Part shown: positions 7,096 through 12,193 of the stretch, piece after piece
Position numbering within the stretch: position 1 is the first letter of the stretch
How the letters are laid out: every line of letters begins with the position of its first letter
Source of the DNA: an uncultured Eggerthella sp.
GTDB lineage: Bacteria > Actinomycetota > Coriobacteriia > Coriobacteriales > Eggerthellaceae
Direction: 5' to 3'
DNA: 12,193 nucleotides
NCBI GenBank assembly: GCA_900548955.1
Contig: URMQ01000037.1
Span: 1 to 12,193, forward strand
Made by a program: the position numbers and the translations under genes
Notes under the pieces: model-generated
What the model was told of the DNA's origin: nothing
Databases searched by the model: none
What the model saw: only the letters and a program-made list of their open reading frames with translations

Positions 7096-7548
7096 TTAAG
7101 GCTGTTGTTTCCAACGTTCCAAAGTTGGAAGTACTGCTCCAAGCAGAGAAGCGCTTTCATCAACAGTCCATCCCATGTATTCAGCCATACGAGGTGCGCA
7201 CTCTTCGATCATATCTTCCATGGTTGTTTCGTAGGTATACTTACCATGTTCATAACACCAACGACAGTAATCTTCATTTTCTGAACCATCAAGTTCGTGC
7301 CCATGCTGGTTGGGGCCCGTAAACATCATTCCACAACTTTGACAATAATTTTCCGGCATCTCGAGCAAATCAGTTATAGGAACATCAAATTCACGAGCAA
7401 TAAGCTTTGTCATATCAATCCCAGGCGTAGTTTCTCCCGTTTCCCAACGACTGATTGCCTGACGAGTAATAAATAATTTCTTTGCAAGATCCTCTTGTGT
7501 GATACCTCGTTCTTTTCGCAGAAGAGGAAGAATGTCTTTTACTGCCAT
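7096..7548 (-). CDS. XRE-family regulator with a C-terminal zinc ribbon
   Basis: The 150-residue product starts with a helix-turn-helix of the Cro/C1 type (about residues 5-62; 'ITQEDLAKKLFITRQAISRWETGETTP'). It continues with a putative zinc ribbon: Cys69-x2-Cys72 and Cys95-x2-Cys98 within 'CQSCGMMF' and 'EDYCRWCYEHGKYT', as in the 'putative zinc ribbon' domain found in many small proteins of anaerobes. The rest is an acidic helical tail. It likely binds DNA and may sense metal or redox state through the cysteines, which is an inference. The frame extends to a TTG at 7614, but AGGA 6 bases before the ATG at 7548 and homology favour the shorter start. Short dyads in its leader could be its own operator. 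Confidence 0.8.
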   Translation of the reverse strand: MAVKDILPLLRKERGITQEDLAKKLFITRQAISRWETGETTPGIDMTKLIAREFDVPITDLLEMPENYCQSCGMMFTGPNQHGHELDGSENEDYCRWCYEHGKYTYETTMEDMIEECAPRMAEYMGWTVDESASLLGAVLPTLERWKQQP

Positions 7549-7570
7549 TTTTTGTCCTAAGAGATTAGAG

Positions 7571-7592
7571 CTATTCGATATGAATAGTATTC
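7571..7592. promoter_or_regulatory. Overlapping dyads in the leader of the XRE gene
   Basis: CTATTC-N5-GAATAG (7571-7587) overlaps GAATA-G-TATTC (7582-7592), so the TATTC/GAATA half-site occurs three times in 22 bases, about 25-45 bases before the XRE start codon. This is where a self-regulating operator would be expected. Confidence 0.4.
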
Positions 7593-7603
7593 GGTTTTTT
7601 CCT

Positions 7604-7640
7604 CCATTACTCAAGCAACAGATTGTTGCTTGAGTAATGG
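7604..7640. repeat. Perfect 37-bp inverted repeat between the merR-type and XRE genes
   Basis: CCATTACTCAAGCAACA (7604-7620) is followed by a 3-base loop and its exact complement (7624-7640). No T-run follows on either strand, so it is not a normal terminator. As RNA from the minus strand it would form a very stable 17-bp hairpin ending about 55 bases before the XRE start codon; as DNA it could be a protein binding site. Confidence 0.85.
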
Positions 7641-7665
7641 ACGTTTGTCTATTCTGAGAGTCTCT

Positions 7666-8439
7666 TTAGATATTCTCCTCGAGTGCTTTTACCAAAAACT
7701 CTGTTGCACCCTTTCCCGCAGCACAGTCGTAATAATCGATAAAACGCTTATCCGCTACATACATTTTTGCTAACCCCAAATGAGCTTCACGACTGTAAGC
7801 GTTTTCTCCCCAATGCAAGCAAATCCATCGTGCATGCATTTGCGCAAGCTCCCTAGCCTCAGTGCTTTTTGGATCCCCTATCTTCATAGCGTTTTGAAGT
7901 TGAGATTTTATTTGCTCTTCTAGTGCTTGCTTTTCATCCCACTCATCCTCAGACAAACCCTCAAGATGTTCATTTGCCGCATCGATTGCTTCGTCACCAT
8001 AGAGCGCACGCGCTTCATGTCCGTACTCTTTTTCATTTTCAAAAATCGCTTGTTTTTTTAATTCTTCAAATGCTTTTTTTGACTCCATATTCGAAATCCT
8101 CTCAATTGCCTTAATTGCCTCTTCAGAACGGACAATTAAAGCTTCTATCTGTGTTTTCTGCTCAAATAAATGTTGAAGATGTTTTTCGAGAGCAATGGAT
8201 AAGCTACTACCAGAATTATCGAATATACCTTTGATGTCAGCTATAGAAAGACCACAAGCACGCATTGCAAGTATTTGCGCTAATTGCTTTGCATCGTTTT
8301 CGTTATACACTCGATAATTTGCCTCATTACGCTTTGGTTTAATAAGCTCTTCGCTTTCGTAATAACGTAATGTTCGCGTACTCACTCCAGATAGTTTTGC
8401 CATATCGCCAATGCTATAGAAACGCATTTCTTGTTCCAT
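7666..8439 (-). CDS. MerR-family regulator with a TipAS drug-binding domain
   Basis: The 257-residue product starts with a MerR winged helix-turn-helix (about residues 6-75: 'YSIGDMAKLSGVSTRTLRYYESEELIKP'), followed by a coiled-coil dimerisation helix (about 80-118). The C-terminal half matches the TipAS domain: 'ENEKEYGHEARALYGDE', 'SEDEWDE', and 'YSREAHLGLAKMYVADKRFIDYYD'. In Streptomyces TipA this domain traps thiopeptide antibiotics and turns on transcription; other members (Mta, SkgA) act on multidrug or stress genes. The ligand here is unknown. AGGAGG lies 5 bases before the ATG at 8439, which is preferred over a GTG overlapping the AGGAGG. A promoter with a 19-bp spacer lies directly upstream, so autoactivation is likely. 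Confidence 0.88.
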   Translation of the reverse strand: MEQEMRFYSIGDMAKLSGVSTRTLRYYESEELIKPKRNEANYRVYNENDAKQLAQILAMRACGLSIADIKGIFDNSGSSLSIALEKHLQHLFEQKTQIEALIVRSEEAIKAIERISNMESKKAFEELKKQAIFENEKEYGHEARALYGDEAIDAANEHLEGLSEDEWDEKQALEEQIKSQLQNAMKIGDPKSTEARELAQMHARWICLHWGENAYSREAHLGLAKMYVADKRFIDYYDCAAGKGATEFLVKALEENI

Positions 8440-8456
8440 AAACACCTCCTGGTGGC

Positions 8457-8487
8457 ATTGTGAAGGTTGACGCTACGGAAAGGTCAA
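8457..8487 (-). promoter_or_regulatory. MerR-type promoter and operator of the TipAS regulator gene
   Basis: On the minus strand TTGACC (8487-8482) and CACAAT (8462-8457) are separated by exactly 19 bases, the over-long spacer that MerR-family activators correct by twisting DNA. TTGAC-N11-GTCAA (8487-8467) forms a dyad overlapping the -35 box and spacer. The predicted transcript start lies just before the AGGAGG site. Confidence 0.5.
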
Positions 8488-8510
8488 GTACCTTAAATCA
8501 ATCAAAAGTT

Positions 8511-8534
8511 TGTCAACAATAACACTTTTTGACA
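8511..8534. promoter_or_regulatory. Back-to-back TTGACA boxes in the divergent intergenic region
   Basis: TGTCAA (8511-8516) and TTGACA (8529-8534) form an inverted repeat with 12 bases between. Each is a perfect -35 consensus pointing outwards, one to the TipAS regulator and one to the CDCPSC protein. Neither has a good -10 box at 16-18 bases, so they may instead be an operator or activator-dependent promoters. Confidence 0.35.
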
Positions 8535-8629
8535 GTACAATTTCGATAGTAAGAAATTAGTATTCCAAATACCACATGTTTCGAATGCCTAATATTCCAA
8601 ACGCCCCTATTTAAAAACGGAGGTCTCTC

Positions 8630-8998
8630 ATGGAAAAAGAACTTATGGACTACATTGCCGAACGCGTTGATATTCTGTCCACTGCAGACACCAGCACTCA
8701 AGTTACGAAAGATGCTGCACTCGCGTGGAAAGAAGCAGTTGCTACCAACAATAGCGATGCTGCGGTTGAGAAAGCAACCACCACCCTTCTTGATATCTTA
8801 GAAGGACGCCCTACAACCATTGATGGTGTAATCGCTTTCCTTGAAGGACCCGCTAAAGAATTATTTGGCGAAGAAGATGCCGCAAAGCATCTTGCCGATC
8901 AGCACAAGCGTAAGGAAGCTGGTGCAAAATGGTGCGATTGCCCATCCTGCACTGCAGCAACAGAAATCCTTGCAAAGTTTGGTCGTGTAGAACTGTAG
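8630..8998 (+). CDS. Small cysteine-motif protein of unknown function
   Basis: The 122-residue product is mostly helical and acidic, ending with KWCDCPSCTAA (Cys102, Cys104, Cys107), a CxCxxC arrangement able to bind zinc or an iron-sulfur cluster, or to act in thiol chemistry. I recall similar short proteins in anaerobes sometimes labelled 'molecular chaperone Hsp90', but nothing here resembles Hsp90, so I do not adopt that name. GGAGG 6 bases before the ATG makes the start clear. It is divergent from the TipAS regulator and monocistronic, closed by a strong terminator. Being divergent from a drug-type regulator, it could be one of that regulator's targets. Confidence 0.65.
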   Translation: MEKELMDYIAERVDILSTADTSTQVTKDAALAWKEAVATNNSDAAVEKATTTLLDILEGRPTTIDGVIAFLEGPAKELFGEEDAAKHLADQHKRKEAGAKWCDCPSCTAATEILAKFGRVEL

Positions 8999-9074
8999 AG
9001 AAAAGTCAAGGAACTAAAATCGGATTAAAAGTTTTCGATCTTTTGATTTCCGTCTTAAACATTCGACTCAAAAC

Positions 9075-9111
9075 AAAAGCCCCAGATTCATTGAAGAATC
9101 TGGGGCTTTTT
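9075..9111. terminator. Bidirectional terminator between the CDCPSC gene and the OPT gene
   Basis: AAAAGCCCCAGATTC (9075-9089) and its exact complement (9096-9110) form a 15-bp stem with a 6-base loop. The plus strand ends in TTTTT and the minus strand in TTTTGTTTTG, so it can stop transcription of both convergent genes. Confidence 0.92.
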
Positions 9112-9120
9112 GATTACCGC

Positions 9121-9180
9121 CGAATATACATAGTTGCAGCTGGGCACACACAGTTGTGGTCGAACATACACAGCTAATCT
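9121..9180. repeat. Three degenerate tandem 20-bp units
   Basis: Units start at 9121, 9141 and 9161. Over their first 16 positions the consensus is YGRRYAYACAYAGYTR, and every difference between units is a transition. They lie between the OPT stop codon and the shared terminator, so they would be in the 3' end of the OPT transcript. Confidence 0.5.
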
Positions 9181-9213
9181 CATGCGCGAACTAAGCTCGA
9201 ACGCAAACTAACG

Positions 9214-10890
9214 TCATGCCCCCATACCCATCACAACCGCCGAAAGTGCCACTAAAACACCAACGATACTTTCGCCACCAAGAAGACCTGAAGCCACCAC
9301 AAGGCCCGATTCATCTTGCTTCTTTTTCAAGACTTGCGCACCTTCATCATCAAGACCTTCTTCTTGCTTTTTGCGACGACGAGCTTTCGTAATTGCATCA
9401 TATACAACCTTTGCCATAGCGCCCAAAAATGCCGTGAAAGACATATAGAATGGCAAATAAATTCCAAGGCCAATCATCATGGCAGGTGCTTTCACGCAGT
9501 GAAGAATCAAACCCGCTACCAAGCCTATCACGAAAGCAGGAATGGACGGAATACCAGAAATCATAGTTGCTACAACCGATGCCTGAGCAGCAACAAAACT
9601 ACCTTGAGTGCCAAACGCCGTTGGACCATAAGCCTGAACCAGCAGCACCATAACTACCGTTGCAACTATTGCGCCAATAATGCCGCCAAATGCCTGACCA
9701 AGCCACTGTGCAGTAGGATTCGTATGGAGCACATATCCTGCATGGAAGTCATTCATAACATCGCCTGCAAGACCACAAGCAACCGCCACGATACCTGCAA
9801 TAAAGAACAGCTGCATAGCTGGCAAATCAGCAATGGCTGCGCAGAACAGCAATACGATCAAACCAAAGATTTCCATCGGATCGATGCCTGTTTGGCCAAC
9901 AGACTGAGCGCTCATTGCTGTGGCGATCCATACCATAAGCACTACGATAATGCTTGGCAGTGGGCCAAGTTGCAGCGTAAAGCAAATAACCAGTGCAACC
10001 GCTGCCAGAATGAACGCAACAGCGCCACCCATAGCCTTTCCAGAAATTCCTTTGTTATTTCCAGAGCCAATCATGCCTTTAGCGATACTGGGTAGCTTAG
10101 GCAAAATGTTTTTAACGATAACGCCAATACCGCAACCCATCATGACACCCATACCAAGGCTAGAAACAATACCTTGCGCTGTAGCAATATCCCAAATACC
10201 AAGAGAGCTGCCACCTACGATAAGACCAAAGTTTGCAAAAACCGCACCCGCAAACCAAGCAATTACCGCACCTGTTCCGACCAAGAAACCAACAGCAAGC
10301 ATCATGGGCGAATTATAGATACCAAACGTAATACCAGGAATGGTTACGTTAGAAAAGAACATTGCTGGCAATACTGCAAACCAGTCGCGAAGAGCCGTAT
10401 ACAGACCTGCGATACCAAGCGATCCAAACAACTTTGCGCCCGTTTTTCCACCCGAATCTCCTGCAATAAGGGTTTGTGCAGCAGATTCGCCAATAGGAAA
10501 TTCCAGGTGAGCTTCTTCAATAAAATGACGGCGAATAAAAGCGGTTACCACCAATCCTAAAATGGTACCTGCAAGTGCCACGATAAGCATCTGCCACCAT
10601 TCAACAGGATTTTCTCCTGTCAAAATCCAAATACCAGGAATAGTGAATGAAAGACCGCCTGCCACCATTGAACCAGCAGACATAATAGTGTGCGTTACGT
10701 TCGCTTCATTAAGCGATGTATTACCTAACGCTTTTAAGAAGAATAAAGAAATGATTGCGGCGAAAATGATTGGCCAAGGAAGTGCACCCATCTTGAGTGC
10801 CGTGTAAGCCGAAGCCGCCGTAAGAATGATACAGCCGATGCCGCCAATAACAAGGCCACGCAGCGTCAGCTGACCCTTAATAGTGTTCAT
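9214..10890 (-). CDS. OPT-family oligopeptide transporter
   Basis: This 558-residue inner-membrane protein is hydrophobic almost throughout, with well over ten membrane segments. Family features are the first segment 'LTAASAYTALKMGALPWPI', 'SLNEANVTHTIMSAGSMVAGG', 'EFPIGESAAQTLIAGDSGG', 'GDVMNDFHAGYVLHTNP' and 'KAPAMMIGLGIYLPF'. OPT proteins import short peptides or peptide-like metal complexes using the ion gradient; the cargo here is not readable. It is somewhat shorter than many family members. A charged cytoplasmic loop (KARRRKKQEEGLDDEG) lies before the final segments. AAAGGA 6 bases before the ATG at 10890 supports the start. It stands alone, with a hairpin in its leader and the bidirectional terminator behind it. 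Confidence 0.88.
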   Translation of the reverse strand: MNTIKGQLTLRGLVIGGIGCIILTAASAYTALKMGALPWPIIFAAIISLFFLKALGNTSLNEANVTHTIMSAGSMVAGGLSFTIPGIWILTGENPVEWWQMLIVALAGTILGLVVTAFIRRHFIEEAHLEFPIGESAAQTLIAGDSGGKTGAKLFGSLGIAGLYTALRDWFAVLPAMFFSNVTIPGITFGIYNSPMMLAVGFLVGTGAVIAWFAGAVFANFGLIVGGSSLGIWDIATAQGIVSSLGMGVMMGCGIGVIVKNILPKLPSIAKGMIGSGNNKGISGKAMGGAVAFILAAVALVICFTLQLGPLPSIIVVLMVWIATAMSAQSVGQTGIDPMEIFGLIVLLFCAAIADLPAMQLFFIAGIVAVACGLAGDVMNDFHAGYVLHTNPTAQWLGQAFGGIIGAIVATVVMVLLVQAYGPTAFGTQGSFVAAQASVVATMISGIPSIPAFVIGLVAGLILHCVKAPAMMIGLGIYLPFYMSFTAFLGAMAKVVYDAITKARRRKKQEEGLDDEGAQVLKKKQDESGLVVASGLLGGESIVGVLVALSAVVMGMGA

Positions 10891-10909
10891 ATATTTTCCT
10901 TTCGTATAT

Positions 10910-10932
10910 CCGCTTTCCCGTTGGAAAGTCGG
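10910..10932 (-). promoter_or_regulatory. Hairpin in the OPT leader, next to the ribosome binding site
   Basis: On the minus strand CCG, a bulged A, and CTTTCC pair with GGAAAG and CGG around an AACG loop, giving 9 base pairs. It ends about 9 bases before the AAAGGA ribosome binding site, so it could affect translation or transcript stability. Confidence 0.4.
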
Positions 10933-10938
10933 GTTACT

Positions 10939-10962
10939 CGTATGAACCTTGAACAGTATACG
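10939..10962 (-). promoter_or_regulatory. Possible OPT promoter -10 region inside a dyad
   Basis: TATACT (10960-10955, minus strand) is a good -10 hexamer about 65 bases before the OPT start, and CGTAT/ATACG (10939-10943 and 10958-10962) forms a dyad overlapping it. The -35 region (TTCTTT-like) is poor, so the promoter call is tentative. Confidence 0.35.
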
Positions 10963-11050
10963 ACTTTTTTATTTCAAAAGAAATAAAAATTGGAAGAAAC
11001 TCGACACGAGCATCAAATAAGCCAGGAGCAGCAAATCCTGAGCAGATCAC

Positions 11051-11086
11051 CTAAAGAAAGAGGCGCGTCCGGCAGAACACGCCTCT
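11051..11086 (-). terminator. Terminator of the rubrerythrin gene
   Basis: Twelve pairs, two of them G-U, form between 11086-11075 and 11070-11059 with a TGCC loop, followed on the minus strand by TTTCTTT. It lies about 55 bases after the rubrerythrin stop codon. Confidence 0.85.
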
Positions 11087-11139
11087 GTTAAATTCAGTAT
11101 TTAATTAGGCCAGATCTTTAGCGATTGACCTTTGGCACT

Positions 11140-11700
11140 TTAGCCGAAGTAGCGCTTCAACAAACCAGCGAATGCCTTGCCGTGACGAGCTTCGTCGCGA
11201 GCCATTTCATGAACGGTATCATGAATAGCATCCAAGTTAGCAGCCTTAGCACGCTTAGCAAGATCGGTCTTGCCAGCGGTTGCGCCATTTTCAGCTTCAA
11301 CGCGCATCTCAAGGTTCTTCTTGGTGGAGTCGGTTACAACCTCGCCCAGAAGCTCTGCAAACTTAGCAGCATGCTCTGCCTCTTCATAAGCAGCTTTTTC
11401 CCAGTAAAGGCCAATCTCTGGATATCCTTCGCGATGAGCAACGCGAGCCATTGCCAAATACATGCCTACCTCAGAGCACTCGCCTTCAAAGTTAGCGCGA
11501 AGATCGTTAACGATATCTTCGGGGACCTCTGGAAGCTTGCCAACGCCTACCACATGTTCAGCAGCCCAAGACATCTCGGTGTCTGCCTGCTTAATAAAAC
11601 GATCGCCAGAAACGCCACACTGTGGGCACTTGAAATCAGCTGGCAATTCGTCGCCGTCAAATTCTTCTACATAACCGCATACAGGGCATACAAATTTCAT
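11140..11700 (-). CDS. Reverse rubrerythrin (NADH-dependent peroxidase type)
   Basis: The 186-residue product has a rubredoxin domain first (Cys5-x2-Cys8 and Cys25-x2-Cys28, one iron), then a four-helix ferritin-like domain with a di-iron site. The di-iron ligands lie in 'FEGECSEVGMY' (around Glu74), 'EEAEH' (106-110) and 'DEARH' (169-173). This domain order is reversed compared with classical rubrerythrin and matches the clostridial reverse rubrerythrins, which reduce hydrogen peroxide, and oxygen, with electrons from NADH through a reductase partner. It should be a cytoplasmic oxidative-stress defence enzyme in an anaerobe. All expected ligands appear present. AAGGAG 6 bases before the ATG sets the start. 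It is monocistronic with its own terminator and a long leader, divergent from a LysR regulator. Confidence 0.92.
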   Translation of the reverse strand: MKFVCPVCGYVEEFDGDELPADFKCPQCGVSGDRFIKQADTEMSWAAEHVVGVGKLPEVPEDIVNDLRANFEGECSEVGMYLAMARVAHREGYPEIGLYWEKAAYEEAEHAAKFAELLGEVVTDSTKKNLEMRVEAENGATAGKTDLAKRAKAANLDAIHDTVHEMARDEARHGKAFAGLLKRYFG

Positions 11701-11842
11701 TGTCTTCTCCTTATAAAAGTTGAATAACCAGGCAAAGCAAATTCAGGTTCCGACCTCTGCTCTTCGGTTGATAGCCTAAGCTTTTGCCTCTGTGCTTAAC
11801 TATATACCATTATCGAGACAAAAAGGTTCAGATTCGCAAAAT

Positions 11843-11865
11843 AATGTTACTGATTTGGTAACATT
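11843..11865. promoter_or_regulatory. 23-bp dyad upstream of the rubrerythrin promoter
   Basis: AATGTTAC-N7-GTAACATT is a perfect inverted repeat with 8-bp arms, about 40 bases upstream of the proposed rubrerythrin -10 box. Its size and symmetry fit a dimeric regulator binding site. It does not match a PerR, FNR or Rex consensus that I can name with confidence. Confidence 0.55.
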
Positions 11866-12015
11866 TTACAAACAAGAAACGCTTTTGCTGTGAGTCGCAC
11901 CTTGTTTGCTCATAATCAAGCAGCATTGAACTCAAATCTCATGGTCTAGAGCCCAGAAAAACCAACTCCCCCGTTCCCCAAACAACAGGTAAAATAAGTT
12001 GATCAAAATGAGAGA

Positions 12016-12054
12016 TATAGTTGCTTACTATACCGGTTTATAAACAAGCAACTA
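12016..12054. promoter_or_regulatory. LysR-type operator with nested palindromes before lysR
   Basis: TATAG-N7-CTATA (12016-12032) contains the T-N11-A pattern bound by LysR regulators. It overlaps a longer inverted repeat TAGTTGCTT-N19-AAGCAACTA (12018-12054), whose spacer includes the palindrome GTTTATAAAC (12036-12045) with a TATAAA. The group lies 35-73 bases before the lysR ATG, suiting autoregulation. Confidence 0.6.
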
Positions 12055-12088
12055 CAAACAAAGACAACGTTAGATAGGGCTTCGATTT

Positions 12089-12193
12089 ATGCATACTAAT
12101 ATTTCGCTCCAACAACTTCGCTATATCATTGAAGTTGCCGAATGTGGATCTATCAATGCAGCAAGCCAGCAACTCTACGTTTCTCAGCCTACC
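12089..12193 (+). CDS. LysR-family transcriptional regulator, N-terminal fragment
   Basis: The 35 residues inside the window match the start of the LysR winged helix-turn-helix: 'SLQQLRYIIEVAECGSINAASQQLYVSQPT', with the typical 'GSINAAS' and 'SQPT' of the recognition region. The gene runs off the right edge, so the effector domain and the regulated pathway cannot be seen. The ATG at 12089 follows AGGG at a slightly long spacing. LysR genes usually face the genes they control; here the divergent neighbour is the reverse rubrerythrin, so control of it is possible but unproven. Confidence 0.88.
   Translation, partial: MHTNISLQQLRYIIEVAECGSINAASQQLYVSQPT

Larger units (their letters stand above)
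11701..12088. other. 388-bp divergent regulatory region between rubrerythrin and lysR
   Basis: No protein gene is supported. From left to right it holds the rubrerythrin ribosome binding site and leader, where AGGCAAAGC (11730-11738) can pair with GCTTTTGCCT (11780-11789) with one bulge. Next comes a rubrerythrin -10 region (TATATA, 11801-11806), a 23-bp dyad at 11843-11865, about 150 bases with nothing recognisable, and nested dyads before lysR at 12016-12054. Confidence 0.6.

Noticed and set aside
9316..10095. 259-codon plus-strand frame inside the OPT gene
   Set aside because: It lies fully opposite a well-supported transporter gene and its Cys/His/Asn-rich product is typical of antisense reading of a membrane protein gene.

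Overview
The window reads as a piece of a chromosome from an anaerobic, Gram-positive-type bacterium of moderate GC content. Three things suggest this: strong AGGAGG/AAGGAG ribosome binding sites, a rubredoxin-first ('reverse') rubrerythrin that is typical of strict anaerobes, and a MerR-TipAS regulator of the kind common in Actinobacteria and Firmicutes. A coriobacterial host fits, but this is an inference from gene content with no marker gene behind it. No tRNA, rRNA, CRISPR array, insertion sequence or phage gene was found.

Layout. Positions 1-1500 (minus strand) hold an MFS transporter very like the NiaP niacin transporters, a terminator, and the first 14 codons of another gene that runs off the left edge. 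Positions 1650-1911 (minus) hold a 63-residue membrane protein with an EF-hand-like loop; its downstream DNA encodes a duplicated coiled-coil tail in shifted frames. Positions 2082-4323 (plus) hold an alpha/beta hydrolase of the monoacylglycerol lipase/lysophospholipase type with its own terminator, then a divergent TrmB-like tRNA methyltransferase with a long Asn/Thr-rich insert. A 98-residue unknown (minus) and an ankyrin-like membrane protein (plus) follow, separated by a 315-bp gap that contains a nested hairpin.

Positions 5831-8439 hold four genes in one direction (minus): a MerR-TipAS regulator, an XRE regulator with a zinc ribbon, a GyrI-like small-molecule-binding protein and an MmcQ/YjbR-like protein. 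Two of these four families bind drug-like small molecules, so the block looks like a sensing and response cluster. Its first promoter has the 19-bp spacer typical of MerR control, and a perfect 37-bp hairpin lies between its first two genes. Divergent from it is a small protein with a C-terminal CDCPSC motif, which shares a strong bidirectional terminator with the following convergent OPT-family oligopeptide transporter.

The right end holds the reverse rubrerythrin (minus), divergent from a truncated LysR regulator (plus). Their 388-bp shared intergenic region contains a 23-bp dyad near the rubrerythrin promoter and a LysR-type T-N11-A dyad nested with other palindromes in front of lysR. Most genes here are single units with their own promoters. 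The most unusual features are the frameshifted EF-hand gene, the insert-bearing TrmB homologue, the sensor cluster with its operators, and the tandem 20-bp repeats after the OPT gene.
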